DNA from: an uncultured Propionivibrio sp.
GTDB lineage: Bacteria > Pseudomonadota > Gammaproteobacteria > Burkholderiales > Rhodocyclaceae
DNA length: 64,000 bases
Reading direction: 5' to 3'
Assembly (NCBI RefSeq): GCF_963666255.1
Contig: NZ_OY762657.1
Span: forward strand, 372,001 to 436,000
Part shown: one piece after another, positions 8,913-21,222 of the stretch
How positions within the stretch are numbered: the stretch's first letter is position 1
How the letters are laid out: each line of letters opens with the position of its first letter
The notes under the pieces: generated by a model
What the model was told of the DNA's origin: nothing
What the model saw: only the letters and a program-made list of their open reading frames with translations
Databases searched by the model: none
Program-made: the position numbers and the translations under genes

Positions 8913-11900
8913 GTGGAAAGCCGGACATGATCAACGCCGCCGTCAATCGCATTCTTCTCGCGCTCAAGCAGCGGCGGTCGGTCGTCATCGTCGCGATTTA
9001 CCTGCTGGTCGCCGCGGGGATCCTGCTGGCGAGGGAACTCTGGATTGACAGCCTGCCCCGCGAAATGCACCGGTTCTTTGCGACCGGGATCAATTTCGTC
9101 CTGATTCTCGCTTCGATTGCATTCATCCTCCTGGCACTGTCGATCCGTCGCACGCCGGCGTCCCAAACATCGCCAGCACTGATCGCGCCGTACAAGACAC
9201 GCTACCTGACCCTCCTGTTCCTCGTCCTGCTGCTGATCGTCCCGGGGATTGCCGGCGTCTTCGTGGACATGGAGACGCGCAAGGCCGAGCACAACGCCTT
9301 CGATGCCCTGTCGACGATTGCCCGGCTCAAGAGTGACCAGATCGAGAACTGGTTGAACGAGCGGCAAAGCGACGCCGAGATTTTTGCCCGAAGCAGCGCA
9401 CTCTCGCGCCTCGTCGAGCGCTTCAAGGTTGATGCGCACAATGAAGCGGGCGAATTCATCGCCAACCGCATCGGCGCCATTCGCGCGACCAAAAGCCATT
9501 ACCGCTCGATCGCCCTGACCAGCGAAAAAGGCGGACTCATCCTCGTCGACGGCACCGCCATGCCGCCGACCGAACCGATCCAGGTGCTGCTGAAAAAGGC
9601 GCGCACCCAAGGCACGGTCGTGCACAGCGAACTGATAACGACACCGGATGGCGGCGCCACCATGTATTTCGTCGCGCCGCTCCGGCACAGCGACGCACCG
9701 GGAAAAACAACGCTGTCGGGCTTCGCCGTTTTCTGCGTCGACGTCGAGGCCGATCTCTTCCAGGACCTGGCGCAATGGCCGATGTCGAACCACAGCGGCG
9801 AGATCCTGCTGCTGCAGAAACGCGCTGACCAGGCCGTCATGCTGAACCCGCCGCGCGATGGCAAGATGCAGGTGTACGGCCCCGGGATCCCGTTGACCAC
9901 CCCGAAGGCAGTTGCCGCAATGGCCTTTGCGGAAGGTGCCAACGGCAAGCTCGTCGGAGAAAACTACGCGGGGAAGGCGGTCCTGGCGACATTCCGGCCG
10001 GTACGCGACACCCCCTGGATCGTTCTCGCCAGCGTCGAACATGGCGAAGTCATGACGCCGGTGTGGGACGCGGCCGCCTGGGTTCTCTCGATCGCCATCG
10101 TCGCGACCCTGATCACCATGAGCGTGCTGGCGCTGCTCTGGCGACAGCGTGAAAACGCCCACCAACTCTACCTCGCCAGCGAAAGAAACAAGGCCGACCA
10201 GCTGCTCCAGCGCTTCTTCGACCTGCCCTTTGTCGGCATGGCGATCTTCTCGCCGACGATGCATCGCTTCGTCCGGGTCAACGAGCGCGCCTGCCAGATC
10301 GCCGGCTATGACAATGATGAACTCGTCGAACATACCTGGTTCGACGTCGTTCATCCCGAAGACATAGCGACCGTGCGCGAAAAGGTGCGGGCCATTTTCA
10401 CCGAGAACGCCGATAGCGCCACACTCGAGCACCGGGCCGTGCGCAAGGATGGCACGATCATCTTCGTCAACCTCGACATCCGGGCGGTGAGAACCCCCGA
10501 AGGCGTGATCGAATACATCATCGGCACCGCCGAAGACATTACCCAGCGCAAGCATGACGAACTGGCGCTGCGCATCGCCAATGCCAAGCTCAAGAAGAAC
10601 CAGGAAGAACTCGAAGCGCAGAACGCCTCGCTTCGCCAGGCAAAGGCGGCGCTCGAAGAATCGCGCAGCCGCTACGTGAGCCTGTACGAATTCGCGCCAG
10701 CCGCCTATCTGACCCTGTCGCTCGACGGCGACATCCAGCGCATCAATCACACCGGCATCGGCCTGCTGGCCGTCGCGCGCGACCGCATCTCCGGGACGAA
10801 CTTCGCTGAATTCATCGATCACGACGACTTGCCGCTGTGGAATGAATTCATCGACGCCGTGACCCAGCGCAAGGAAGCGCATGGTTTCGAATTCAGGCTC
10901 GCCGCCCGCAAAGGTGGCCGGGCCCACGCCCTGCGCGCCGAAGGCGCCATGCAGATGCTGCCCGACGAGCCGAAGGCGATACGCATGACGCTGACCGACA
11001 TCAGCGAGCAGAAGCAGGCCGAACTGGCGCTCAAGGCAAGCGAAGCGCGCTATGCCAGCCTATTCACCCGCAATAACATGGCAATGCTGCTGATCGATCC
11101 GGATTCGGGCGCCATCGTCGACGCCAACGAGCAGGCTTGCCGCTATTACGGCTGGAACCTCGACACGCTCTGTTCGATGTACATCCAGGACATCAACGTG
11201 CTGCCCGGCGACAGCATCCGTGCACGCATGCAGATCGTCGCCAGCCAGGATCACCACCACTTCCAGTTCCGGCACCGCCGGGCCGGCGGCGACGTGCGCG
11301 ATGTCGAGGTCTTTTCGGGACCGATCGAGATCGGCGACCGAACGCTGCTGCTTTCCTCGATCCAGGACATCACCAAACGCAAGAAGGACGAACAGACGCT
11401 GCGCATGCTCTCCGAAGCGGTGCGCCAGAGTCCCGACGCCGTCGTCATTACCGACACACAAGCCCGCATTGTCTACGTCAACGAGGCCTTCACCGACCAC
11501 ACCGGTTTCACCCGCCATGAAGCGCTGGGCCAGAACCCGCGCATGCTCCATTCCGGCGAGACGCCGCCCGAAGTCTTCACTTCGCTCTGGGACACGCTGC
11601 GACGCGGTGAATCCTGGCGCGGCGAATTCCATAACCAGCGCAAGGACGGCACCCGCTTCGTAGAATTCGCCGTTGTTGCGCCGATCCGCCAGGACGACGG
11701 CACGGTCACCCACTATGTCGCCGTCAAGGAAGACGTCACCGAAAAACAGCGGCTGAACGACGAACTCGTGCGCTACCGCGATCATCTCGAGGAACTCGTC
11801 GACGACCGCACGGCGCAACTGGCCGAAGCCCGCCTCCAGGCGGAACTGGCGAACAAGGCCAAGAGCGTCTTCCTCGCCAACATGAGTCACGAGATTCGCA

Positions 11901-13669
11901 CGCCGATGAACGCCATCGTCGGCCTGGCTCACCTCCTGCGCAGCAGCGACCCGACGCCCCGCCAGGTGGACCGGCTCGAAAAAATCGAGAACGCCGCATC
12001 TCACCTCCTGTCGCTGATCAACAACATCCTCGACCTCTCCAAGATCGAGGCCGACAAGATGGAGATCGAGGAAACCGATTTCACGCTGCCGTCCATCCTC
12101 GACGACGTCCGCGGCCTGATCACCGACGAAGCGCGCCATAAACGCCTGCCGGTCATGGTTGACCCCGGCAACGTGCCGCTCTGGCTGCGCGGCGACCCGA
12201 CGCGACTGCGCCAGGCGCTGCTCAACTACGCCGCCAATGCCGTCAAATTCACAGAACAAGGTCATATCGCGCTGCGTGCCGTCCTGCTCGATGACGACGG
12301 CGACACGCTGCATGTACGTTTCGAGGTCGAAGACACCGGCATTGGCATCCCCGAAGAAAAAATTCCGGAGCTGTTCCAGACTTTCGAACAGGCCGATTCC
12401 TCGACCACGCGCAAATACGGCGGCAGCGGCCTGGGCCTTGCCATCACCCGGCGCCTGGCCGAACTGATGGGCGGCGAAACCGGTGTGCATAGCGAACGCC
12501 ACCGCGGCAGCACCTTCTGGTTCACCGCTCGCCTGAAGCATGGCAAGGGCATCCGCCCGAATATCGTCGAACCGGCCACCGCGATCAATCTGGAGCATGA
12601 AATCCTGACGCACCATGCCGGCGCACGGGTCCTCATCGCCGATGATGTCGAGGTCAATCTCGAAGTCGCCCAACTGCTGCTGCACAGCGTCGGCTTGCAG
12701 GTCGATTCGGCACGCAACGGTCGCGAAGCGATCGACAAGGCGCGTACGACGCCCTATGACCTCATCCTGATGGACATCCAGATGCCGGAAATGAACGGAC
12801 TGGATGCTTCGCGTGCCATCCGCGCGCTCCCCGGACATGCCGGCATCCCGATCCTGGCGATGACCGCAAACGCCTTCGACGAAGACCGTCGCGCCTGCAT
12901 GCAGGCCGGGATGAACGACTTCATCACCAAGCCGGTCAATCCGGACAAACTCTACGGCGTGCTGATGCGCTGGCTGCCGCGCAATGATGCGCGGGTTACA
13001 CCCGCCAACAAAGACAAGGCAGTACCACCCCGGGACGACACGCCACGCTCACTCGGTGAACAACTCGCCGGCATCGAGGAACTCGACCTCGAGCAGGGCC
13101 TCGCCCGCGTTCGCGGCGATGAAGCCAAATACCGGCACGTCATTGAACTGTTCCTGCAGCGACATGAATTCGATGCGAATATCCTCAGCGAAGCCCTCGC
13201 CGCAAATGACCTCGACCGCTTTGAGCAGGTTGCCCACGCGCTCAAGGGAACGGCGGCGCTGATCGGCGCGACACCCGTCGCCGAGGCCGCCGGACGCCTG
13301 ATGACGGCACTGCGCCGCTCGGCGCCGATCGAGGAGCTCGACACCGTTTACCAACCGCTACGGCAACATCTGGTCGGATTGATCGAAGTTCTGCAGCGCT
13401 TACGCGAACAGAATACCGGCAACACGGAAGCGGCCGCCCCCAATTACGCGCGCTGCCACGAAATCCTGATGCTCCTCGAAAAATTGCTTGAAGCGGGTGA
13501 CATCGCGGCCGGTTCGCTCGTCCGGAAGGAGCGGAAGTTTCTCCTGCTCACGCTCGGAAACAGTGTCGAGGCAATGCTCTCGGCCATCGACATATTCGAT
13601 TTCGCGCTTGCGCTCGCCGAAGTCCAGCGCATCCAGCGCAAGCTTGATGAAGAAACGGTATCGGCGTGA
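8909..13669 (+). CDS. multi-PAS hybrid sensor histidine kinase with receiver and HPt
   Basis: A 1586-residue membrane kinase. Hydrophobic segments occur near residues 21–42, 53–75 and 98–117. An extracytoplasmic sensory region follows to about 390, then a further membrane segment (about 392–412). Four PAS domains occupy about 425–950; two end in the typical [10 protein letters not shown] and [10 protein letters not shown]. The DHp histidine is His994 in [10 protein letters not shown], followed by an ATPase with GSGLGLAI. A receiver has Asp1289 in [11 protein letters not shown], and the HPt domain has His1443 in [11 protein letters not shown]. The start overlaps the HD-GYP stop by 4 bases. This is a complete His-Asp-His relay needing an outside receiver, possibly the regulators at 7740 or 13674. 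Confidence 0.94.
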   Translation: MSGKPDMINAAVNRILLALKQRRSVVIVAIYLLVAAGILLARELWIDSLPREMHRFFATGINFVLILASIAFILLALSIRRTPASQTSPALIAPYKTRYLTLLFLVLLLIVPGIAGVFVDMETRKAEHNAFDALSTIARLKSDQIENWLNERQSDAEIFARSSALSRLVERFKVDAHNEAGEFIANRIGAIRATKSHYRSIALTSEKGGLILVDGTAMPPTEPIQVLLKKARTQGTVVHSELITTPDGGATMYFVAPLRHSDAPGKTTLSGFAVFCVDVEADLFQDLAQWPMSNHSGEILLLQKRADQAVMLNPPRDGKMQVYGPGIPLTTPKAVAAMAFAEGANGKLVGENYAGKAVLATFRPVRDTPWIVLASVEHGEVMTPVWDAAAWVLSIAIVATLITMSVLALLWRQRENAHQLYLASERNKADQLLQRFFDLPFVGMAIFSPTMHRFVRVNERACQIAGYDNDELVEHTWFDVVHPEDIATVREKVRAIFTENADSATLEHRAVRKDGTIIFVNLDIRAVRTPEGVIEYIIGTAEDITQRKHDELALRIANAKLKKNQEELEAQNASLRQAKAALEESRSRYVSLYEFAPAAYLTLSLDGDIQRINHTGIGLLAVARDRISGTNFAEFIDHDDLPLWNEFIDAVTQRKEAHGFEFRLAARKGGRAHALRAEGAMQMLPDEPKAIRMTLTDISEQKQAELALKASEARYASLFTRNNMAMLLIDPDSGAIVDANEQACRYYGWNLDTLCSMYIQDINVLPGDSIRARMQIVASQDHHHFQFRHRRAGGDVRDVEVFSGPIEIGDRTLLLSSIQDITKRKKDEQTLRMLSEAVRQSPDAVVITDTQARIVYVNEAFTDHTGFTRHEALGQNPRMLHSGETPPEVFTSLWDTLRRGESWRGEFHNQRKDGTRFVEFAVVAPIRQDDGTVTHYVAVKEDVTEKQRLNDELVRYRDHLEELVDDRTAQLAEARLQAELANKAKSVFLANMSHEIRTPMNAIVGLAHLLRSSDPTPRQVDRLEKIENAASHLLSLINNILDLSKIEADKMEIEETDFTLPSILDDVRGLITDEARHKRLPVMVDPGNVPLWLRGDPTRLRQALLNYAANAVKFTEQGHIALRAVLLDDDGDTLHVRFEVEDTGIGIPEEKIPELFQTFEQADSSTTRKYGGSGLGLAITRRLAELMGGETGVHSERHRGSTFWFTARLKHGKGIRPNIVEPATAINLEHEILTHHAGARVLIADDVEVNLEVAQLLLHSVGLQVDSARNGREAIDKARTTPYDLILMDIQMPEMNGLDASRAIRALPGHAGIPILAMTANAFDEDRRACMQAGMNDFITKPVNPDKLYGVLMRWLPRNDARVTPANKDKAVPPRDDTPRSLGEQLAGIEELDLEQGLARVRGDEAKYRHVIELFLQRHEFDANILSEALAANDLDRFEQVAHALKGTAALIGATPVAEAAGRLMTALRRSAPIEELDTVYQPLRQHLVGLIEVLQRLREQNTGNTEAAAPNYARCHEILMLLEKLLEAGDIAAGSLVRKERKFLLLTLGNSVEAMLSAIDIFDFALALAEVQRIQRKLDEETVSA

Positions 13670-13673
13670 CGCG

Positions 13674-14327
13674 TCACTGCGATGACAGCGTCGTTTTCCC
13701 CGGAGGCATCGCCTCGATGACGATGCGCACAAGCTCGGCGATCGAGCCGGCCTGCAACTTCTGCATGATGAGTTGGCGGTAGGTTTCGGCCGTACGCGTA
13801 CTGATGCCGAGTTCCTCGGCGATCACCTTGGTCAGCTTGCCCTCGAAGATCCCTTGCAGAACCTCCTTCTCGCGCGGCGTGAGCAAGGCAATGCGTTCGC
13901 CCATGCGGCGGTTGCGGGCCTGCAACTCGGCGCGTTCGCGGTCGATACGCAAACCATCCTGGATACGTTCGATCAACTGCTGCGAGGAAAACGGTTTCTG
14001 GAAGAAATCGAGCGCCCCGCCGCGCATGGCGCGGACAACCGACTGAACCTCGGCATACGCGGATACGAAAATCATCGGCAGGTTGATATTCCGCCGGTGT
14101 AATTCTTCCTGGAGTTCCAAGCCGCTCATGCCGGGCATGCGCAGATCGCTGACGATGCACCCCTCGAGATCCTCGAGCGGTTCCTCGAGAAACAGCACGG
14201 CGGTTTCAAACACCTTGCAGGGAAGGTTGACCGATTCGACAAGATCAACCAGCAGAAAACTGGCTACCGGATCGTCATCGATCAGGTAAACCGTCGGGTC
14301 GCTTCGCGCTGATTTATCGTTAGTCAT
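13674..14327 (-). CDS. FixJ/NarL-type response regulator with LuxR helix-turn-helix
   Basis: A 217-residue transcription factor. The receiver has YLIDDDP and phospho-acceptor Asp61 in IVSDLRMPGMSG, with the conserved Lys in FFQKPF. The C-terminal LuxR/GerE DNA-binding domain begins LTPREKEVLQGI and includes ISTRTAETYRQLI. The FixJ-like arrangement usually activates promoters when phosphorylated. It converges on the hybrid kinase gene with only 4 bases between stop codons. That proximity makes the HPt of the hybrid kinase a reasonable donor, but the pairing is inferred. Confidence 0.92.
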   Translation of the reverse strand: MTNDKSARSDPTVYLIDDDPVASFLLVDLVESVNLPCKVFETAVLFLEEPLEDLEGCIVSDLRMPGMSGLELQEELHRRNINLPMIFVSAYAEVQSVVRAMRGGALDFFQKPFSSQQLIERIQDGLRIDRERAELQARNRRMGERIALLTPREKEVLQGIFEGKLTKVIAEELGISTRTAETYRQLIMQKLQAGSIAELVRIVIEAMPPGKTTLSSQ

Positions 14328-14433
14328 TCGTCTCGGGTGTGAGCGGCCTATGCGTTTTTTAAATGGATACCGACACGGCGAGGATAATACCCATTCGAGA
14401 TTATCGCTGCAACAACATGATTAATATGGGCAC

Positions 14434-14483
14434 CAAAAAATGAAATCCCGGCCAAAACGCCACAGCGAGGCGTCCCGACCGGG
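14434..14483 (-). terminator. candidate terminator of the Met/Gly-rich protein gene
   Basis: Read on the minus strand, CCCGG (79–83 of the 14401 block) pairs with CCGGG (47–51) and encloses a smaller ACGCC/GGCGT hairpin. Downstream is ATTTCATTTTTT. It lies just after the stop of the gene at 14501. The long interrupted stem makes it a moderate candidate. Confidence 0.45.
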
Positions 14484-14500
14484 AGCAGGATGACGATGCC

Positions 14501-14971
14501 TTACTTCAAAATGCCGCGGTCCTTCATCCTGTCGCAGACGTTGTAGCGCGGTTCCGGCAAGGTCACACCCTTTTCCTTGGCGCGCGTTTCCATGAGCGCA
14601 TGCTGCGCGCTCTGCACCGTCTTGCACTCATCATAAGTCTTGAGAGAACGCATCTTGTCGCGATGGGCCGTCCGCTCCTCCGGTGTCATCAGTGACCATC
14701 CGGCGGTGTTGCGCTGGTTGTAACGCATCATGCCCGGACCCATGCCGTGCCGCGGTCCACCTCCCATTCCCGGACCCATTCCCGGACCGCCACGTCCGCC
14801 GGGGCCCATGCCGGGACCGCCGCCCCAACCCGGACCACAATTGCTCGTGCACGGTCCCGCACCCGGACCACCCTGAGCCCCCGGCCCACTCTGGGCCATC
14901 GTCGGCAAGGCGAGGGCGCTTCCCACCAGCAAGGCCACCAGCAAACTGATGCCACGTTTCGTCATCGTCAT
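14501..14971 (-). CDS. secreted Met/Gly/Pro-rich small protein
   Basis: A 156-residue exported protein. The signal peptide ends near ALPTMAQ (residue 27). Residues 29–82 are a low-complexity tract of Gly, Pro and Met with repeats such as GGPGMGPG, plus Cys41 and Cys45. Residues 88–156 are a folded-looking charged domain with LMTPEERTAH, a Cys in DEC and a Cys in NVCDRM. It is divergent from the OmpR-type regulator at 15185, so it is a likely target of that system. The sensor kinase at 15916 carries the same kind of Met/Gly tract. Metal binding through Met, Cys and His is possible but unproven; I do not recognise a characterised family. Confidence 0.8.
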   Translation of the reverse strand: MTMTKRGISLLVALLVGSALALPTMAQSGPGAQGGPGAGPCTSNCGPGWGGGPGMGPGGRGGPGMGPGMGGGPRHGMGPGMMRYNQRNTAGWSLMTPEERTAHRDKMRSLKTYDECKTVQSAQHALMETRAKEKGVTLPEPRYNVCDRMKDRGILK

Positions 14972-15184
14972 GATCGTCTCCTTTTCGAGTCAAACCGGGC
15001 GACGGCATCTCCGTCGTCCACGGCTGTCATTTGGCGCCCGCAATGTAAGCGCCATATTGCCGGCCACCCCCGAATTGCATCCCGCTGTTGCATGCCCCCG
15101 ATCTGCAACACTGTGTTACAAAAGCGCTTCCGCTCCCGGAAGAGTTGACGTCTAATCGCATCAGCATCCTCCCGACAACGATTC

Positions 15185-15925
15185 ATGGAAAAAGCCGATA
15201 CCATCCTTATCGTCGACGACGATCCAGAAATCCGCCGCCTGCTCGTCGACTACCTCGTCCGCAACGGTCTTGCCGCGCAGCCGGCACGAGACGGTCGCGA
15301 GATGTGGCAGCAACTCGAACGCCATGTCATTGACCTCGTCATCCTCGACCTGATGCTGCCCGACAGCGACGGACTGACGCTCTGCCGCGATCTGCGCGCC
15401 CGGCCGGCGACGGCTGCACTGCCGATCCTGATGCTGACGGCACGGGCCGAAGATACCGATCGCATCATCGGCATCGAAATGGGCGCCGACGACTATCTGG
15501 TCAAGCCCTTCAACCCGCGCGAATTGCTGGCCCGGATCAAGACCATCCTGCGCCGTACCCGCGCGCTGCCGCCCAACCTGCGGCCCGAACCGACACGCTG
15601 CCTGCATTTTTCCGGCTGGTGCCTCGACACCGCCGCCCGCCTGCTGACCGCGCCCGATGGCGTCGTCAGCCCGCTCTCGGGCGGCGAATTCCGCTTGCTG
15701 CGCATCCTGCTCGAACACCCGAACCGCGTCCTCAACCGCGACCAGCTTATGGAGATGATCCACGGACGCGAGGCCGATGCCTATGACCGCGCCATCGACG
15801 TCCAGATCAGCCGACTGCGCCAGCGCCTGCGCGACGACAGCCGCGAGCCGATGTTGATCAAGACGGTGCGCGGCGAAGGCTATGTGCTGGCGAGCACCGT
15901 CGAAGGGCGTAGCACATGCGACTGA
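15185..15925 (+). CDS. OmpR-family response regulator
   Basis: A 246-residue regulator with a receiver (acidic DDD at 11–13, phospho-acceptor Asp55 in VILDLMLPDSDG, Lys in YLVKPFNPREL) and a C-terminal winged helix ending VRGEGYVLAST. Phosphorylation should drive dimerisation and promoter binding. It overlaps the sensor kinase gene by 10 bases, so the two are translationally coupled. The 213-bp gap to the divergent secreted-protein gene is the obvious place for its operator; I could not pick out a convincing direct repeat there. Confidence 0.94.
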   Translation: MEKADTILIVDDDPEIRRLLVDYLVRNGLAAQPARDGREMWQQLERHVIDLVILDLMLPDSDGLTLCRDLRARPATAALPILMLTARAEDTDRIIGIEMGADDYLVKPFNPRELLARIKTILRRTRALPPNLRPEPTRCLHFSGWCLDTAARLLTAPDGVVSPLSGGEFRLLRILLEHPNRVLNRDQLMEMIHGREADAYDRAIDVQISRLRQRLRDDSREPMLIKTVRGEGYVLASTVEGRSTCD

Positions 15926-17292
15926 GCCTGTTCGCCCGCATGGCGCTGATCCTGGCGCTCGGTCTGCTCGGCACGCAGCTCGTCAGCCTCTGGCTGCACT
16001 GGGGCGAACGCGCCACCGTCGTCACGCAAACGCGCGGACAACACTGGATCGACCGCGTTGCCGAGGTCGTGCGCGTACTCGAAGCCGAAGGCCCGGAACA
16101 GCGGCCAGCAGCCCTGGCGGCACTGCGTTCCAGCGACCTGCGCATCCATCCGATTGAGGCCAGCCAGGTCGCGCCGTATCCGCCGCGCGGACAGTTCCAG
16201 GCAACCATCGCCGCCCGCCTCGGCAATGACATCGAGGTACGCTCGGCCGGCGGCGGCATGGGTCCGGGTGGCGGCATGGGCGGGGGAATGGGGCCGGGCA
16301 TGGGACGACGCCACGGCGAAGGCCCCGGCGGCCGCGGCGGTCTGCCGCCGCGCACCCTCGACCTGCGCCTCTCCGACGGGCAATGGATCCGCGTCGCCAT
16401 GAGCGACGACACCGGCACCCCGCCGTTGCCAACCGATTATGTCATCGAGCTGATTCTCTCGCTGCTCGTCGTCAGTGCGCTTGTCATGTTCGCCGTACGT
16501 CAGGCAACCCGCCCGCTGCAGCAACTTGCCCGCGCAGCCGACGACTTCGGCAGCAACCTCGACGCGCCGCCGTTGCCAGAAAACGGGCCGAGCGAGACAC
16601 GCCAGGCGGCACAGGCCTTCAACCGCATGCAGGGGCGCATCCGGCGTCTCGTCGAGGAACGCTCGCGCGCGCTGGCCGCAGTCTCGCACGACCTGCGCAC
16701 ACCATTGACGCGCCTGCGACTGCGTACCGGACTGATCGATGACGAACGCCTGCGCGAACAGATGGACGACGATATCGACGCCATGGCAGCGATGATCGAC
16801 GCCACCCTCGCCTACCTGCGCAGCCTGCGCGAAAACGAGACGCCGCAAGCCATCGACATCGACGCGCTGCTCGGCACGGTCGCCGACGATGCCCGCGTTC
16901 CCGGCCATGACGTCGTCGTCACCGGAGACGGTGTCGGCAAGCCCTTTACCGGGCGCCTTACGGCGCTGCGGCGCGCCCTACAGAACCTCGTCGACAATGC
17001 CGTCAAGTACGGACATCGCGCCCGTCTGCGCGGCGAAGACGACGGCATCACGCTGCGCCTCTTCGTCGAGGACGACGGTCCCGGCATTCCGGCAGAGCAC
17101 ATCGACCGCGTCACCGACCCCTACTATCGCATCGACGCCTCGCGCAACCCGGCGACCGGCGGCCTTGGACTCGGCCTTTCGATCGTCAGCGACGTTGCCC
17201 GGTTGCACCGCGGCCGTCTCGAACTGCGCAACCGCCCCGAAGGCGGGCTGTCGGCCTGTCTGGCACTGCCACGAAACATGCCATCCAATTGA
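15916..17292 (+). CDS. EnvZ-like sensor histidine kinase with Met/Gly-rich periplasmic insert
   Basis: A 458-residue kinase. TM1 is at about residues 8–27, the periplasmic domain at about 28–172, TM2 at about 175–194, then HAMP, the DHp domain with His258 in AVSHDLRTPLTR, and an ATPase with NLVDNAVKYG and GLGLGLSIV. The periplasmic domain contains an odd tract at 112–142 with GGGMGPGGGMGGGMGPGMG followed by RRHGEGPGG. The tract matches the composition of the secreted protein encoded divergently at 14501. This may mean both parts bind the same ligand, for instance a soft metal ion, but the ligand is unknown. Confidence 0.94.
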   Translation: MRLSLFARMALILALGLLGTQLVSLWLHWGERATVVTQTRGQHWIDRVAEVVRVLEAEGPEQRPAALAALRSSDLRIHPIEASQVAPYPPRGQFQATIAARLGNDIEVRSAGGGMGPGGGMGGGMGPGMGRRHGEGPGGRGGLPPRTLDLRLSDGQWIRVAMSDDTGTPPLPTDYVIELILSLLVVSALVMFAVRQATRPLQQLARAADDFGSNLDAPPLPENGPSETRQAAQAFNRMQGRIRRLVEERSRALAAVSHDLRTPLTRLRLRTGLIDDERLREQMDDDIDAMAAMIDATLAYLRSLRENETPQAIDIDALLGTVADDARVPGHDVVVTGDGVGKPFTGRLTALRRALQNLVDNAVKYGHRARLRGEDDGITLRLFVEDDGPGIPAEHIDRVTDPYYRIDASRNPATGGLGLGLSIVSDVARLHRGRLELRNRPEGGLSACLALPRNMPSN

Positions 17293-17384
17293 TCCGAAGA
17301 GCATTTACTGACGCAGAAGGCATACGACACCAGCAATGCGGGAGGCGGGCAGACACGCGCTGACGACTGGCGCCATCCCGGGAC

Positions 17385-17413
17385 TCGAAATTCGATCCGC
17401 ATTGCGGTATATT
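17385..17413 (+). promoter_or_regulatory. candidate sigma-70 promoter for icd
   Basis: TCGAAA (17385–17390) and TATATT (17408–17413) are separated by 17 bp. They lie in the 322-bp gap (17293–17614) between the sensor kinase and icd and would give a leader of about 190 bases. The rest of the gap shows no convincing gene; a small CAGCA/TGCTG hairpin lies near 17563–17574. Confidence 0.4.
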
Positions 17414-17590
17414 CCGTCCTGGAACAAGTTTGTGAACATTCCTCACTTCCGGAACACCATAACACGCTGGCGCGTCGTCTGAACGCGCCACCGGAAGCCG
17501 AAGCCTGCGCGCAAACCCCGCCCCGAAAACACCCGGGGAACCCCAAGCCCGACCGATGACTCTCAGCAAATGCTGGCTGTGTTCGCGTGA

Positions 17591-19840
<2,250 letters not shown>

Positions 19841-19861
19841 TCCGGACGGCGGCGCCGAACG

Positions 19862-19891
19862 ACGGGACGCGACATCGCGTCCCGTTTTTTT
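19862..19891 (+). terminator. rho-independent terminator of icd
   Basis: ACGGGACGCG (19862–19871) pairs perfectly with CGCGTCCCGT (19876–19885) around a 4-base loop and is followed by a run of T. It lies 22 bases after the icd stop. Confidence 0.9.
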
Positions 19892-19926
19892 ACGTCAGAA
19901 AGCCGGTGAAACGGAAAAAACAGGCG

Positions 19927-19957
19927 AAAAAAAACCTCGTCCAAAGACTGGACGAGG
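19927..19957 (-). terminator. rho-independent terminator of rpmB-rpmG
   Basis: On the minus strand CCTCGTCCA pairs with TGGACGAGG (19935–19943 with 19949–19957) around a 5-base loop. Eight T residues follow (A-run at 19927–19934 on the plus strand). It lies about 30 bases beyond the rpmG stop. Confidence 0.9.
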
Positions 19958-19986
19958 CCTTCCCTGAGCCATCGGCTTCTTGTGAA

Positions 19987-20142
19987 TTACTTGAGTTTCG
20001 TTTCCTTGTAGGTCACGTGCTTGCGAGCCTTGGGATCATATTTCTTGATCTCCAGCTTTTCGGGCTTGGTCTTCTTGTTCTTGGTCGTCGTGTAGAAATG
20101 ACCGGTACCGGCGGTCGATTCGAGCTTGATCTTGTCACGCAT
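19987..20142 (-). CDS. rpmG: 50S ribosomal protein L33
   Basis: A 51-residue basic protein, too short for many gene finders: it begins [20 protein letters not shown], then [20 protein letters not shown] and a C-terminal ETKLK. This is a complete L33. It has no cysteines, so it is the zinc-independent form rather than the CxxC-containing paralogue. It lies 14 bases downstream of rpmB on the same strand, the usual rpmB-rpmG operon, and is followed by a strong terminator. Confidence 0.96.
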   Translation of the reverse strand: MRDKIKLESTAGTGHFYTTTKNKKTKPEKLEIKKYDPKARKHVTYKETKLK

Positions 20143-20156
20143 GGCGATGCTCCTGA

Positions 20157-20390
20157 TCAGATTTCGCCGCGGGCGCGCAGATCGGCGAGCACCACGTCGA
20201 TACCATTCTTGTCAATGATGCGCAGACCAGCATTGGAGACGCGCAGACGCACCCAATGGTTCTCGCTTTCCACCCAGAAACGGCGATACTGCAGGTTCGG
20301 AAGGAAGCGGCGCTTCGTTTTGTTGTTGGCGTGGGAGACATTGTTCCCGACCATCGGGGCTTTACCCGTTACTTGGCAGACACGCGCCAT
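20157..20390 (-). CDS. rpmB: 50S ribosomal protein L28
   Basis: A 77-residue protein beginning [20 protein letters not shown] with the L28 landmarks [14 protein letters not shown] and [17 protein letters not shown]. The length and sequence are those of typical proteobacterial L28. It is the first gene of an rpmB-rpmG operon, with a good sigma-70 promoter at 20429–20458 and the ribosome site GGAG just upstream. Confidence 0.97.
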   Translation of the reverse strand: MARVCQVTGKAPMVGNNVSHANNKTKRRFLPNLQYRRFWVESENHWVRLRVSNAGLRIIDKNGIDVVLADLRARGEI

Positions 20391-20428
20391 GATTGTTGCT
20401 CCAGTTGATCTTGGGGAGAAAGCCGGGC

Positions 20429-20458
20429 ATTTTACCGCAAACAGTTCCTGAATTTCAA
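20429..20458 (-). promoter_or_regulatory. sigma-70 promoter for rpmB-rpmG
   Basis: On the minus strand TTGAAA (complement of 20453–20458) and TAAAAT (complement of 20429–20434) are separated by 18 bp. The start codon of rpmB lies about 40 bases downstream. Confidence 0.6.
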
Positions 20459-20475
20459 GCGGTTTTTGTTCAAGA

Positions 20476-21156
20476 TCACATTAAGAGCCCGCGCTCGGCA
20501 AACGACAAGGGACTCGCCGACCCGGCAACGATGAAATGATCGAGCACCCGAACCTCGACGAGTTCCAGTGCCTGCTTGAGCGCACGCGTGAGTTGCAGGT
20601 CGGCGGCCGATGGCTCACACGCGCCCGAGGGGTGGTTGTGGGCCAGCACCACGGCAGCCGCATTATGCGCCAGCGCCCGCTTGACCACCTCGCGCGGATA
20701 GACGCTGGTGCGCGTCAGCGTGCCGCGACACAGCTCCTCGGCGACGATCAGGCGATTCTGCGCGTCGAGCCACAAGGCAAAGAACACCTCGCAGGGCAGT
20801 CCGGCGAGATGCAGACGCAGATAATCGCGCACGGCTTCGGGGGCCGACAGCGGCACACTCTGATGCAAGGCCTCACCGAGCGCGCGCCGCGCCATCTCGA
20901 GCACCGCCTGCAACTGCGCCACCTTGGCCCGGCCGATACCGACCACGCTCGACAATTCGGCCGGCGCCGCAGCGAACAAGCGGGCCAGGCTGCCAAAGCG
21001 AGCGATCAGCTCGCGCGCCAGATCGACGGCGCTCTTGCCGCGCACACCAACGCGAAGGAACAGCGCCAGAAGCTCCGCATCGGACAATGCCGCCGCCCCC
21101 TGCACGAGCAGGCGTTCGCGCGGACGCTCTCCCTTCGGCCAGTCGGTAATTGCCAT
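20476..21156 (-). CDS. radC: RadC/YicR family JAB1-MPN domain protein
   Basis: A 226-residue protein starting [17 protein letters not shown]; the frame stays open further upstream, but this start has family-typical length. It contains an N-terminal helix-hairpin-helix region ([17 protein letters not shown]) and a JAMM metal-site motif: a Glu in EELCRG, HNHPSG and the downstream SAADLQLT. The family was once linked to DNA repair, but its molecular role is uncertain. It is divergent from coaBC, a conserved betaproteobacterial arrangement. Confidence 0.93.
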   Translation of the reverse strand: MAITDWPKGERPRERLLVQGAAALSDAELLALFLRVGVRGKSAVDLARELIARFGSLARLFAAAPAELSSVVGIGRAKVAQLQAVLEMARRALGEALHQSVPLSAPEAVRDYLRLHLAGLPCEVFFALWLDAQNRLIVAEELCRGTLTRTSVYPREVVKRALAHNAAAVVLAHNHPSGACEPSAADLQLTRALKQALELVEVRVLDHFIVAGSASPLSFAERGLLM

Positions 21157-21180
21157 GGTGCAATCTCGCTCGGTTAAAAT
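21150..21180 (+). promoter_or_regulatory. candidate promoter for coaBC
   Basis: TTGCCA (21150–21155) and TAAAAT (21175–21180) are separated by 19 bp and lie in the short gap between the divergent radC and coaBC genes. The spacer is longer than optimal. Confidence 0.35.
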
Positions 21181-21222
21181 GCCGGTTTGGCGTTCAGTGT
21201 AACGGGTCCCAAGGAAGCTCGC

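Noticed and set aside
8894-12838. Two long antisense frames opposite the hybrid kinase
   Set aside because: The sense strand has a continuous multi-domain kinase. The antisense products show the composition of codon-bias shadows.
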